Source of the DNA: CAYSEW01 sp964430245 | GTDB lineage: Bacteria > Bacteroidota > Bacteroidia > Flavobacteriales_D > Parvicellaceae | Assembly (NCBI GenBank): GCA_964430245.1 | Contig: CAYSEW010000012.1 | Location: 1 to 64,000, forward strand | Direction of reading: 5' to 3' | DNA: 64,000 bases | Part shown: in pieces, positions 27,543-37,197 of the stretch | Numbering within the stretch: position 1 is the stretch's first letter | Layout: the number at the start of each line of letters is the position of its first letter | Program-made: the position numbers and the translations under genes | The notes under the pieces: generated by a model | The model's input: the letters and a program-made list of their open reading frames with translations, nothing else | Told to the model about the DNA's origin: nothing | Database searches by the model: none

Positions 27543-28547
27543 TTAGGCAGTTGTTTTTTCAATGAGCTCATTTTCTATCATGTACTCTGCAATTTGAATA
27601 GCATTAGTAGCCGCCCCTTTTCTTAGATTATCTGCTACAATCCACATGTCTAATCCAAAAGGCACAGAATGATCTCTTCTCAATCTACCAACAAAAACTT
27701 CATCCTTTTCATGAGCGGTAAGTGGCATTGGATACAAGTTGTTTTTGGCGTCATCTTGGATTAGAATGCCAGGGGTTTCTCCAATTTCTTTTTTAACAGT
27801 GTCCAAATCAAAATCTTCATGTAATTCTACGTTAACTGCCTCACTGTGGCCACCCATTACTGGAATCCTTACAACAGTAGCAGTAATTTGTATAGAAGGA
27901 TCGTTGAATATTTTTCTTGTTTCATTAACCAACTTCATTTCTTCAGAAGAATAGCCATTGTCCATAAAATCTCCCCCATGCGGAAAACAATTTAGATCTA
28001 TTGTATAGGGATATACTTTTTCTGCTGGTTTGCCGGCCCTTTCATTTTCCATTTGCTCAACAGCTGCTACGCCAGTTCCCGTAACAGACTGATAAGTTGA
28101 GATAACTAATCTTTTGATCCTGTATTTTTCATGGAGTGCTTTTAAAGCAAGCACCATTTGAATGGTTGAACAATTAGGATTGGCTATGATTTTATCTTTT
28201 TCAGTAATTTCTTTCGCATTGATTTCTGGGACGATCAGTTTTTTATCCTCATCCATTCTCCATACAGATGAATTATCAATAACCACTATTCCTTTTGCTG
28301 CAAACTTTGGTGCCCATTCTTTTGAAAGTGAACCACCTGCAGAAAAGATGGCGATTTGAGGACATTGTTCTAAAGCTTCTGATATTCCAATAACAATAAT
28401 TTCTTTTCCTTTATATTGTATTGGCTTCCCAATATTTCTTTCTGAAGCAACTAATAAAAGCGCTGTAATAGGTAGATTTCTTTCTTCAAGTACTCTTAGC
28501 ATTACATTTCCTACCATTCCAGTTGCACCAACTATCGCTAATTTCAT
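27543..28547 (-). CDS. asd: aspartate-semialdehyde dehydrogenase
   Basis: 334-residue enzyme reducing aspartyl phosphate to aspartate semialdehyde on the path to lysine, diaminopimelate, methionine and threonine. The start is set at MKLAIVGATGMVG, the usual N terminus; an ATG six codons upstream overlaps the promoter. NADP site GATGMVG, catalytic Cys126 in ANPNCSTIQ, and the RVPVMGGHSE active-site region (here VRIPVMGGHSEAV) are intact. It heads a transcript with the MATE gene and is divergent from the lamin-tail gene. Confidence 0.96.
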   Translation of the reverse strand: MKLAIVGATGMVGNVMLRVLEERNLPITALLLVASERNIGKPIQYKGKEIIVIGISEALEQCPQIAIFSAGGSLSKEWAPKFAAKGIVVIDNSSVWRMDEDKKLIVPEINAKEITEKDKIIANPNCSTIQMVLALKALHEKYRIKRLVISTYQSVTGTGVAAVEQMENERAGKPAEKVYPYTIDLNCFPHGGDFMDNGYSSEEMKLVNETRKIFNDPSIQITATVVRIPVMGGHSEAVNVELHEDFDLDTVKKEIGETPGILIQDDAKNNLYPMPLTAHEKDEVFVGRLRRDHSVPFGLDMWIVADNLRKGAATNAIQIAEYMIENELIEKTTA

Positions 28548-28562
28548 TATTTTCGTTTTGTT

Positions 28563-28570
28563 CAAAAGTA
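28563..28570 (-). promoter_or_regulatory. candidate -7 promoter element for asd
   Basis: TACTTTTG on the minus strand matches TAnnTTTG and ends 15 bases before the ATG at 28547. It covers the alternative upstream ATG, which supports the shorter protein. No -33 TTG is visible. Confidence 0.42.
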
Positions 28571-28589
28571 GTATATTTATTCAGTATAG

Positions 28590-30383
28590 ATGAGCGGGAA
28601 GAAAATTTTACATATATGTTTATTGGGGTTAATTCTCCCCATTTTTCAAATTCAGGCACAGCTGATAGAAGATTTCAGTGATGGTGATTTTACTTCAAAT
28701 CCACTTTGGAATGGAGATGTTTCCAATTTCATTGTGAACGGGGCCATGGAATTACAGCTGAATGCTCCAGCAGTTACCGACACTTCTTATTTAGTTACCG
28801 AAACGGGAATTTTGGATTTCACTAATACTGTTACATGGGAATTTAGAATGAATTTATTGTTTAGTCCTTCAAGCAATAATACAGGCAGGTTTTATTTATG
28901 TTCTAATCAAGAGAACTTAAAAGGATCACTTGACGGATATTATATAAGGATTGGTGAAAGCGGTTCAGTAGATAAAATCAAATTATATAGACAAGATGGG
29001 ACCAGCTCTGCTTTAATTGCAACTGGAATTTATGGCGCTTATGGGGTTAGCCCAGATGCAAGAATTAGGGTAACTAGAGACCTTGCAGGAAATTGGTTGG
29101 TTGAAGCTGACAGCTTAGGGGGAACAAATTTTATTTTTGAAGCAGGAGCTACAGACACAGACCATACCTTTTCCAAGTATAGTGGTGTGTGGTGTAAATA
29201 CACTACATCTAATTCTGGAAATTTCATTTATGACGATATATCAATTGTTGGTAATGTGATTGTAGATAACGATCCTCCTGCAGTTGTTTCTGCCAATGTT
29301 TCGGGGGCTAATTTAATCGATATTACATTTAATGAATCAGTTTCTGTTACTGCAGAAGATATTAATAATTATGTGTTGCCTGGAGATGGCAACCCCTTAA
29401 TTGTTACAAACAACAACAATGTATACGAGCTGATGTTCAATACACCTTTTTCAGCTGGAGCAACTTTATCTTTGGAGATAAGTAATATCGAAGATCTTTC
29501 TTCAAATATATTGAATGACACAATTGATATTATTGTTCCTGACACAGCACTTTTAGGCGAGGTAGTGGTCAATGAAATATTATTCGATCCTTTTACGGGA
29601 GGAAGTGATTATGTAGAGCTATACAATAACAGCACAAAGAGCCTAGATTTATATAATTATATGATCGCTAATTTTGATGATGGGGTAGATAATCATAAGG
29701 AGATCCCCATTAATTATATATTAATGCCTGGGGAATATGTGCTACTTACAGAAGATTCTGCATCAACTGCAGCTGCATATAATTATAGGAATACTGCAGT
29801 TTTTATAGAAATGGACCTTCCTACATTTAACAATGATTCAGCTACTGTTTATGTATTGAATCCAGACAGTCTCATCTTAGATCAATTTAGTTATAATGAT
29901 GATATGCATTTTGAGCTGATCAATGATGTAGAAGGAGTTTCCTTAGAAAGAATAGATCAAAACACGGCTACCAATAATGCCTTTAATTGGCACAGTGCAG
30001 CTGAAGCCATTGGTTGGGGGACTCCGGGAATGGAAAATTCACAGAATTATTCAGCTGGATCTTCAGGAATGTTTTTTACTGTAGAAACCCCTGTTTTTTC
30101 ACCTGATAATGATGGGCATGAAGATGTAGGTGTTTTTTCATACACGATGGAGAATGCAGGAAATGTGGCCAATTTATTCATCTATGATCATCATGGAAGA
30201 ATTGTTAAACAGTTGCTTAAAAATGAGCTATTGGGTGCCGATGGCACTGTGAGCTGGGATGGAGTAATCAACACTGGTGAAAAGGGCAGGGCAGGTATCT
30301 ACATAGTTTATTTTGAGGTATTTGACCTTCAAGGAAATGTTTCTGCAGAAAAGAAGACAATTACCTTAACGACTAAACTTTAG
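28590..30383 (+). CDS. secreted lamin-tail domain protein with C-terminal T9SS-type domain
   Basis: 597 residues. The signal peptide ends at QIQAQ. A jelly-roll-like domain occupies ~25-220 (WRMNLLFSPSS..., YIRIGESGSVDKIKLYRQDG), then an SbsA-like Ig domain (DNDPPAVVSANVSGANLIDI, ~225-315) and a lamin tail domain (VVNEILFDPFTGGSDYVELYN, ~325-435). The C terminus (FSPDNDGHEDVGVFSY ... GRAGIYIVYFEVFD) is a FlgD/gliding-motility-type C-terminal domain used for T9SS export and attachment. Such proteins often accompany surface nucleases or carbohydrate binding; the role here is unknown. Its stop overlaps the convergent kinase gene stop in a TTAG quartet. Confidence 0.82.
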   Translation: MSGKKILHICLLGLILPIFQIQAQLIEDFSDGDFTSNPLWNGDVSNFIVNGAMELQLNAPAVTDTSYLVTETGILDFTNTVTWEFRMNLLFSPSSNNTGRFYLCSNQENLKGSLDGYYIRIGESGSVDKIKLYRQDGTSSALIATGIYGAYGVSPDARIRVTRDLAGNWLVEADSLGGTNFIFEAGATDTDHTFSKYSGVWCKYTTSNSGNFIYDDISIVGNVIVDNDPPAVVSANVSGANLIDITFNESVSVTAEDINNYVLPGDGNPLIVTNNNNVYELMFNTPFSAGATLSLEISNIEDLSSNILNDTIDIIVPDTALLGEVVVNEILFDPFTGGSDYVELYNNSTKSLDLYNYMIANFDDGVDNHKEIPINYILMPGEYVLLTEDSASTAAAYNYRNTAVFIEMDLPTFNNDSATVYVLNPDSLILDQFSYNDDMHFELINDVEGVSLERIDQNTATNNAFNWHSAAEAIGWGTPGMENSQNYSAGSSGMFFTVETPVFSPDNDGHEDVGVFSYTMENAGNVANLFIYDHHGRIVKQLLKNELLGADGTVSWDGVINTGEKGRAGIYIVYFEVFDLQGNVSAEKKTITLTTKL

Positions 30384-31696
30384 TCAGCTTTATTAAAATT
30401 AAAAGAGGTGCTTGTTTCGATATTAGCTCCAAGCTCATATAAAAGTGTAAATAAACCAAAATAGGTTCTGTTGATATAGAGAATATGTCTTGATCCTCTT
30501 GCTGCTCCATTTTTTCTAATGTCTTTTCTTGATTTCAGCTCATCACCTAGCTCATAGAGCCGATCAAGGTAATCTTTGTTGGAGAAATCAAAATCACCTT
30601 CTTTAAAAGGCTGAATCAACAAGAACATGATCTCTTTAAACAAACCAAAAAATAATTTTTTTGTTTCGGGAGTGTCATCCTCATAGATAAATTCTAGTTT
30701 GTAAAAAAGCTCCATGAGTAATTCATCATCTTTTTGATACGATGGATTTAATAATTGAAAATAATTATGATAAAAATCAATTGGGATTCTTTTTATACAT
30801 CCAAAATCTATCACCCCGATATCTCCATTTTCATAGAACAAAAAGTTGCCAGGATGAGGGTCGGCATGAATAGCCTTTAGCTCATTGACTTGAAAGTCAT
30901 AAAATTCCCATAATCGTTGACCTATTAAGTTTCTTGTTTGTTGATCGGGATTCGTTTTAAGGTATTCCTTTAAATGTGCTCCTTCGAGCCATTCCATTGT
31001 TATGATCTTGTTAGAAGATAAATCTGGATAATAGGTTGGGAATACAAAACCTTTAAGTCGGCTACATGCCTGGCTGATCTCAATGGATTGCTTGAGCTCT
31101 AGCTCATAATTGGTTTCTTCAATAAGCCGTTCTTCAACTTCATCTAAATACTGCCTGATTTCATTTTCCTTTAGATTCAAAATCCTCATGGCAATAGGTT
31201 TTATCATTCTAAGGTCATTTTTAACACTATCAGCAACACCTGGATATTGGATCTTTACCGCTAGCTTTTGACCATTTTTTTCTGCCATATGTACCTGCCC
31301 AATAGAGGCGGCCTTTATGGCATTTCTTGAAAATGAACTAAAGATGTCTAAAGGAGATTTTCCAAAGGATTTTTTAAAGGTTCTAAGCACTAAAGGATAA
31401 GATAAAGGGGGTGCGTTGTACTGTGCCATTGCAAATTTTTCAGTAATGGCAGTAGGTAGCATATTCTTATCCATGCTCATGATCTGTGCTACCTTAAGCG
31501 CACTTCCTTTTAATTCACTTAATGTTTCAAAAAGGTCTTCTGCATTGTCTTTATCCAGCTGCTCCTTTGCCTGCTCATCTCCAGTGGCTTTTTTAGCATA
31601 ATATTTTAAGTAATTAGTACCCACCTTGGCTCCAGCAGAAAGCAATTTAGCTGCCCTTTTTACTTTGCTAGTTGGTATTTTATCTTGCTCTTTCAA
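30380..31696 (-). CDS. ABC1/AarF (UbiB-like) atypical kinase
   Basis: 438-residue protein with an ABC1 kinase-like fold. The diagnostic KxGQ-type segment is present as LKGSALKVAQIMSMD; the ATP-binding Lys is in LAVKIQYPGV; EMEWLEG-type hinge TMEWLEGAHL, catalytic ADPHPGNFLF and the metal-binding IDFGCI follow. UbiB relatives aid quinone synthesis and lipid transport; Flavobacteriia use menaquinone, so the role is probably lipid-related rather than ubiquinone-specific. It overlaps the TetR-like gene by 4 bases and is likely regulated by it. Confidence 0.88.
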   Translation of the reverse strand: MKEQDKIPTSKVKRAAKLLSAGAKVGTNYLKYYAKKATGDEQAKEQLDKDNAEDLFETLSELKGSALKVAQIMSMDKNMLPTAITEKFAMAQYNAPPLSYPLVLRTFKKSFGKSPLDIFSSFSRNAIKAASIGQVHMAEKNGQKLAVKIQYPGVADSVKNDLRMIKPIAMRILNLKENEIRQYLDEVEERLIEETNYELELKQSIEISQACSRLKGFVFPTYYPDLSSNKIITMEWLEGAHLKEYLKTNPDQQTRNLIGQRLWEFYDFQVNELKAIHADPHPGNFLFYENGDIGVIDFGCIKRIPIDFYHNYFQLLNPSYQKDDELLMELFYKLEFIYEDDTPETKKLFFGLFKEIMFLLIQPFKEGDFDFSNKDYLDRLYELGDELKSRKDIRKNGAARGSRHILYINRTYFGLFTLLYELGANIETSTSFNFNKAD

Positions 31697-32331
31697 TAGG
31701 CTTTATTCTGATAGGCAAATTTGATGAAGTCTACTATTAGATCGACCGGTCCTTTTTTCATAAGTTCAAAAATAAGTGCTCCAGTTTTTTCAATAGCAGC
31801 ATCACTTACTTGAAACTGATCACTTTCGTCATTGATCCAAACTCGGGTTATATATAGGAATTGGACCCAAAGAGCTTCACAGTACTTGTCTGAAACTAGG
31901 GGGCGATTTACTATTTCATCTTTTTCGAATGCTTCATTTAATAGTTCATCTGTCCAGGATTTGAACGCTTCATGAAATTGGTCTAAGAACCAGGGTCTTA
32001 TGTGCTGATAATTCAATGCTGAAAAGCGGAGTGTTACTAAGCTTCTATTCTGTTTGTATAATTCAAGTAGTGTGTAATGAAAGGAAAGCACTTTTTCATG
32101 AGTGGTAAAAGAAACATATTCCTGATCATTCTCAATGGCAGCTCTTATGGTATCAAAAAAAGAAGACCAGATCTCTTTTTCAAGAGACTTGAAAGAATTG
32201 AAATGGTCATAAAATTCATTTTCGGAAAGACCTAATTTTTCGCAAAAAGCAAAAATCGTAACAGGCATTTCTCCGTTTCTAAGTAAATATAGCTGATATT
32301 CACTGATGATCAGTTCCTTATTTTCAGACAT
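31693..32331 (-). CDS. TetR family transcriptional regulator
   Basis: 212 residues from MSENKELI, chosen because the -7 element lies too close to the ATG three codons upstream. The N-terminal ~50 residues form a TetR-type helix-turn-helix (VTIFAFCEKLGLSENEFYDHFNSFKSLEKEIW); the remainder is all helical, a ligand-binding and dimerisation domain. It overlaps the start of the ABC1 kinase gene, so the pair forms a two-gene operon, and the protein may regulate itself and the kinase. Confidence 0.78.
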   Translation of the reverse strand: MSENKELIISEYQLYLLRNGEMPVTIFAFCEKLGLSENEFYDHFNSFKSLEKEIWSSFFDTIRAAIENDQEYVSFTTHEKVLSFHYTLLELYKQNRSLVTLRFSALNYQHIRPWFLDQFHEAFKSWTDELLNEAFEKDEIVNRPLVSDKYCEALWVQFLYITRVWINDESDQFQVSDAAIEKTGALIFELMKKGPVDLIVDFIKFAYQNKAY

Positions 32332-32344
32332 ATTGGTCATTTCA

Positions 32345-32352
32345 CAAAGTTA
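32345..32352 (-). promoter_or_regulatory. candidate -7 promoter element for the TetR-kinase operon
   Basis: TAACTTTG on the minus strand matches TAnnTTTG and ends 14 bases before the ATG at 32331. No TTG is seen at the expected distance. Confidence 0.4.
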
Positions 32353-32411
32353 TTCTACCATTTCTAATAATAGACTAAAAAGTAAAATATTGTATAAAAA
32401 AGATGATTTTG

Positions 32412-32435
32412 TTAAATTTAACAGCAATGGCAACC
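32412..32435 (+). promoter_or_regulatory. upstream motif shared by the two M14 carboxypeptidase genes, copy 1
   Basis: A 10-bp palindrome TTAAATTTAA, one base, then AGCAATGGCAACC. The same two blocks occur at 34244-34268 before the second carboxypeptidase gene. The motif ends 68 bases before this start codon, against 70 in the other copy. Probable operator or upstream activator site, by inference. Confidence 0.5.
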
Positions 32436-32503
32436 AAGCTGCTATTTTGGGGTTATAGTAATGGAGTCAATCATTCATAAATTTAGGTTATAAAAATTAC
32501 AGT

Positions 32504-34201
32504 ATGAGAAATCGTCTTATCAATTGCTTGATCTTACTATTTAGTATTTTTCAAATTCAAGTTTTCTCTCAAAAAACAGCTGAACTTTTTTCTGAAAAGG
32601 GAGAAGTGTATTTCTCATTTAAGTATAAAAATAAAAACCAGCTGGATCGACTTTCAAAGATTATTTCTTTGGACCATAAGACCAATGCAACTATGGCATA
32701 TGCCTATGCGAATCAAAAAGAGTTTAAAGATTTTTTAAAAGAGAATATAGATTATCAGCTTATCGATAAGAAATTGGCTTTTATAAATGCTATTAAATCA
32801 GAAACAAAAAATAATTGGGATTTTTATCCTACCTATCAGGAATATGAGGACATGATGCAGGCATTCGCTGATTCATTTCCTGCTATTTGTAAGCTCCATA
32901 ATTTGGGAACATTAAGCTCAGGAAGAAAAATGCTGATCGTGCAAATTTCAGGCAATGTAGGGGTTAAGGAGAATGAACCTTCTTTTTTATACACCTCCTC
33001 TATGCATGGGGATGAGCTAGCAGGATATATTTTAATGCTCAGGTTGATAGATGAATTGTTAAATGGATATGGCACAAACACCCGATTGACCAATCTAGTG
33101 AATGAGATTGATATTTGGATCAACCCTCTAGCTAATCCAGATGGCGCCTACGCAGGAGGAAATCAGAATGTATGGGGAGCGTCTAGGTATAATTCTAATT
33201 GGGTAGATCTCAATAGAAATTATCCTGATCCTGAAGATGGGCCACATCCAGACGGTAATGCATATCAGGAAGAAACCGAACTATTTTTAGGGTTAGCCGA
33301 CACAGTCAATTTTACAATTTCTGCCAATATGCATGGAGGCGTTGAGGTGTGTAACTATCCATGGGATACATGGAGCAACCTTACTGCAGACGATAATTGG
33401 TGGCAGTATATATCTAGCGAATATGCGGATTCTTGTCAGGCCAATAGTGGGAATGGGTATTTTAATTATTTAAATGATGGTATTACCAATGGATGGGATT
33501 GGTATGAAGTAGATGGGGGAAGACAGGATTACATGAATTATTTTAAATACTGCAGGGAATTAACATTAGAGCTTTCAGATGATAAAACCCCAAACCCTAA
33601 TGACTTACCAGTATTGTGGGATGCTAATTTTCCTTCTTTTCTTAATTTCATGGAACAATCTTTATATGGTATTAGAGGGATTGTCACAGATAGTATTACT
33701 GGAGATCCTCTTAAGGCCAGGGTTGAGATTTCTGGTCACGATGTAGATAGCTCGCATGTATACTCCTATTTACCCATTGGCAATTACCATAGGTATTTAT
33801 ACCAGGGTAATTATGATATTACTTTTAGTAAAACGGGATATCATAGCAAAACGATCAATGCTAATATTGTAAATAATAGTACTGTTGTTCAGGATGTACA
33901 GCTAGTACCAATTAGCTTTGTTGCTATTGATCAGATTAATTCGATACAAGCAGTAATTAATGCTGTGCCCAACCCTGCAAAAGAGCAGCTACAGTTCAAT
34001 TATCAAATAGCAGAAAATGCTGAAAAATCTGACTTAGTTATCTGGGATGAAATGGGTAAGATTGTTGAGGTAATTCAATTGGAGAATAGTAAGGGCGTAA
34101 TTAATTATTCTTTAAAGAAATTCTCAGCAGGTATTTATTACTACAGTATTAAATCTGAAAACAGCTTAACAAAGGGCAAGAAATTAATTGTAATTAAATA
34201 A
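32504..34201 (+). CDS. M14 family zinc carboxypeptidase with T9SS sorting domain (first copy)
   Basis: 565-residue secreted metallopeptidase. Signal peptide ends at QVFSQ. After a propeptide-like region (~25-105) comes the M14 domain: zinc ligands H168 and E171 (MHGDE), third ligand H277 (NMHGG) and catalytic E356 (TLELS). A carboxypeptidase-regulatory-like sandwich follows (~390-465, IRGIVTDSITGDPLKARVEI), then a type A T9SS sorting domain from AVPNPAKEQ. It should remove C-terminal residues from peptides outside the cell or on its surface. It forms a tandem pair with the next gene and shares its upstream motif. Confidence 0.9.
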   Translation: MRNRLINCLILLFSIFQIQVFSQKTAELFSEKGEVYFSFKYKNKNQLDRLSKIISLDHKTNATMAYAYANQKEFKDFLKENIDYQLIDKKLAFINAIKSETKNNWDFYPTYQEYEDMMQAFADSFPAICKLHNLGTLSSGRKMLIVQISGNVGVKENEPSFLYTSSMHGDELAGYILMLRLIDELLNGYGTNTRLTNLVNEIDIWINPLANPDGAYAGGNQNVWGASRYNSNWVDLNRNYPDPEDGPHPDGNAYQEETELFLGLADTVNFTISANMHGGVEVCNYPWDTWSNLTADDNWWQYISSEYADSCQANSGNGYFNYLNDGITNGWDWYEVDGGRQDYMNYFKYCRELTLELSDDKTPNPNDLPVLWDANFPSFLNFMEQSLYGIRGIVTDSITGDPLKARVEISGHDVDSSHVYSYLPIGNYHRYLYQGNYDITFSKTGYHSKTINANIVNNSTVVQDVQLVPISFVAIDQINSIQAVINAVPNPAKEQLQFNYQIAENAEKSDLVIWDEMGKIVEVIQLENSKGVINYSLKKFSAGIYYYSIKSENSLTKGKKLIVIK

Positions 34202-34243
34202 TATTTTCTACCTAAACGGTATTTGTTTTAAGAGAACAATTTA

Positions 34244-34268
34244 TTAAATTTAAAAAGCAATGGCAACC
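34244..34268 (+). promoter_or_regulatory. upstream motif shared by the two M14 carboxypeptidase genes, copy 2
   Basis: TTAAATTTAA, two bases, then AGCAATGGCAACC, ending 70 bases before the second carboxypeptidase start. Sequence around the blocks is not otherwise alike, so the blocks look conserved rather than leftovers of a recent duplication. Confidence 0.5.
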
Positions 34269-34338
34269 TATTGACCATTAATGGGTTTTATATAAGTGAC
34301 TTTACAACACCCCCTTACTTTAACTAAATTATTCTATA

Positions 34339-37131
34339 ATGAAATACAGTATTCTTATTTTTTTGTTTTGTGTCTCTCTAGTCAGTGCACAACAGAACAA
34401 TACAGGGAGCCTTGTTAGGCCTAAAGAAGAAAAAGAAATTCAATATCATAGAGCTAGGATCTATTATCAAAACAATATGGGGCTTACTAGATTAGCAAGT
34501 CAGGGCGTTCCATTGGACCATGGGGTCCATAAAAAAGGGATTTATTTCGAATCCGATTTTTCTGATAATGATATTGGTATTGCAAAGATGTTTGGTATGA
34601 AAGTAGAGATAGTTATTGAAGATGTAGCTACTTTTTATCAAGAGCAGAATAATAAAGAAAACGAGAATCCATCAACTATTTTTAAGAATGGAACATGTAC
34701 TTCTACAGGTACTCCTACTTATGCAACTCCTGCTAACTGGGAGTTGGGCTCAATGGCAGGTTTTTACACCTATACAGAGATGTTGGCTGAGCTGGATGAC
34801 ATGGTGGCATTGTACCCTAATTTAATCACTGCAAAAGCACCAATCTCTAATTTTCAGACCTATGAAGGGAGATCCATTTATTGGTTAAAAATTTCTGATA
34901 ACCCTAATACCAATGAAGCAGAACCAGAAATGTTATATGATGCCATTCACCATGCTCGAGAACCTGCGGCCATGCAACAGCTGATTTATTACATGTGGTA
35001 TTTATTGGAAAATTATGCTACTAATCCAGAAGTACAAAGTATAGTTAATAATACAGAACTATATTTTATTCCAGTGCTTAATCCTGATGGATATGTATAT
35101 AACTGCACTCAGAACCCTAATGGAGGGGGGATGTGGAGAAAAAACAGAAGGAATCATGGAAATGGAAACTATGGGGTAGATAACAATAGAAATTACGATT
35201 ATATAGATGGGCAAGGAAACAGTGTTTGGGGAACAACAGGAATAAGCTTTAACACTAATAGTGATGTGTACCCTGGAACGGGGCCATTTTCTGAAATAGA
35301 AAATCAAGCCATGAAATGGTTTTGTGAAAACCATGATTTTAAAATCGCATTGAATAATCATACGTATGATAATTCTTTACTCTACCCTTATGGATATGAT
35401 AACAATCAGTATACTCCAGACCATAATACGTATGTAGCCATATCAGATATAATGACTGAGCACAACGGTCTGGGAATGATCCCTAAGATCAGTGCATCCT
35501 TATATCCTGCATCTGGCGATTCAGATGATTGGATGTATGGAGCAGATCTTGCTACAAAACCAAAAATCTTTGCTTTTACACCTGAAATTAGTGATGCTGG
35601 ATTTTGGCCCAACTCATCAGATATTGAGAATATTTGCAATAGCATGGTGTTTACCAATTTAATGGCTGCACATTTGATCACCAATTATGCTTCTATTACT
35701 GATGAGTCTCCTTTAGCGATTAATAACATGAATGGATTTTTTAGCTATGAATTACAGAGATTGGGATTAGAGGATCCAGCTAATTTTACAGTTAGTATTA
35801 TTCCTGTAAGTTTTAACATTTTAAGTATTGGAGGTTCAAATGTCCATAATAACATGTCTCTTTTACAAGCAGATCTAGACTCAATTTCTTTTCAACTTGA
35901 CCCTGCAATTTCTATGGGAGACCTTGTAGAATATTACATAGAGGTAGATAATGGCCAATATGTCGAAAGTTTTTTAGTCACTAAGATTTATGGTACAGAA
36001 ACGAATTTAATGACCGATAATGGAAGTAGTATTGCTAATTGGAATGTCTCTCAGACCTGGAATGTAACTAATTCAGATTTTTATTCTCCTTCATCATCAA
36101 TTACTGATTCTCCTGGTGGTGATTATGCTAATAATATTAATAAAACAATTACGATGAATAACCCTGCTGATCTTAGTAATGCCATAGGAGCCAACATGTC
36201 TTTCTGGGCTAAATGGGAGATTGAAGCCAATTGGGATTATGTTCAAGTTGAGGTTTCTAATGATGGTGGTAGTACTTGGACTCCTCAATGTGGGAAATAC
36301 ACAAATCTAGGGGTGGCTAATCAAAATGCTGCAGATGGCGAACCTTTATACGATGGGTTTCAAACCACATGGGTAAAGGAAGAGATCGATCTATCTGATT
36401 ATTTAGGTAGCTCAATTCTTGTAAGGTTTCAAATTGTGTCCGATCAGGGTGTGAAAGAAGATGGCTTCTATTTTGATGATTTTGAGATCAATATAATGAC
36501 AGGCTGTTTAACCAACACTACCTCATCAATTACTGAATCTGCTTGTAATACATATACATCGCCTAGTGGGGTTATATATACCACTTCTGGAATTTATACA
36601 GATGTGATTCAAAATAGTGTTGGGTGTGATAGTATTATTACTATAGACCTCTCTGTTATTGCAATAGATTCTACCATTTCTCAAAATGGAGTTGATTTAA
36701 CTGTAGGACAATCGGGAGCTACTTATCAATGGTTAGATTGTGATAATTCAAATGCTCCTATTACTGGCGAGACGAATCAAACATTTACAGCTCAGAATAC
36801 TGGAAATTATGCAGTAGAGATAACATATAATGGCTGTACTTCTATAAGTAGCTGTACATATGTAGACATGACAGGCGTGTTAAGTGAAGCATGGAAAGGC
36901 ATGGAATATTACCCCAACCCTGTATCGGATCATTTAATGTTAAAGCTGCCTAATCTTAAGCAAGATATTGAAGTTTCTATTATGGATATTAGATCTCGTA
37001 TTATTCAAAAAGAGAGTTTTTCTAATATTAAAAATATCAACCTAGATGTATCAGATCTTTCAGTTGGAGTTTATATTTTGCGTTTAAAATCAGAAGGAGA
37101 ATCAGTAGATCTTAAGATTATTAAAAAATAA
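34339..37131 (+). CDS. M14 family zinc carboxypeptidase with extra C-terminal domains and T9SS sorting domain (second copy)
   Basis: 930-residue secreted metallopeptidase. Signal peptide ends at VSAQ. The M14 domain spans ~140-460 with zinc ligands H205 and E208 (HHAREP), a later His in ALNNHTY and catalytic Glu in FTPEISD. Then comes an immune-inhibitor-A/MAM-like sandwich (~555-725, WNVSQTWNVTNSDFYSPSSS, SMSFWAKWEIE-type strands), two short Ig-like segments with Cys (~730-845) and a type A sorting domain from YYPNPVSDH. The catalytic domain differs strongly from the first copy, so this is an old paralogue. Probably acts with the first enzyme in extracellular protein digestion. Confidence 0.9.
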   Translation: MKYSILIFLFCVSLVSAQQNNTGSLVRPKEEKEIQYHRARIYYQNNMGLTRLASQGVPLDHGVHKKGIYFESDFSDNDIGIAKMFGMKVEIVIEDVATFYQEQNNKENENPSTIFKNGTCTSTGTPTYATPANWELGSMAGFYTYTEMLAELDDMVALYPNLITAKAPISNFQTYEGRSIYWLKISDNPNTNEAEPEMLYDAIHHAREPAAMQQLIYYMWYLLENYATNPEVQSIVNNTELYFIPVLNPDGYVYNCTQNPNGGGMWRKNRRNHGNGNYGVDNNRNYDYIDGQGNSVWGTTGISFNTNSDVYPGTGPFSEIENQAMKWFCENHDFKIALNNHTYDNSLLYPYGYDNNQYTPDHNTYVAISDIMTEHNGLGMIPKISASLYPASGDSDDWMYGADLATKPKIFAFTPEISDAGFWPNSSDIENICNSMVFTNLMAAHLITNYASITDESPLAINNMNGFFSYELQRLGLEDPANFTVSIIPVSFNILSIGGSNVHNNMSLLQADLDSISFQLDPAISMGDLVEYYIEVDNGQYVESFLVTKIYGTETNLMTDNGSSIANWNVSQTWNVTNSDFYSPSSSITDSPGGDYANNINKTITMNNPADLSNAIGANMSFWAKWEIEANWDYVQVEVSNDGGSTWTPQCGKYTNLGVANQNAADGEPLYDGFQTTWVKEEIDLSDYLGSSILVRFQIVSDQGVKEDGFYFDDFEINIMTGCLTNTTSSITESACNTYTSPSGVIYTTSGIYTDVIQNSVGCDSIITIDLSVIAIDSTISQNGVDLTVGQSGATYQWLDCDNSNAPITGETNQTFTAQNTGNYAVEITYNGCTSISSCTYVDMTGVLSEAWKGMEYYPNPVSDHLMLKLPNLKQDIEVSIMDIRSRIIQKESFSNIKNINLDVSDLSVGVYILRLKSEGESVDLKIIKK

Positions 37132-37197
37132 ATAAGTGTTATTTTAATACACTATGCTTAACGATGTATTGTAATAAATGCAGATATTTGTCTGTAT

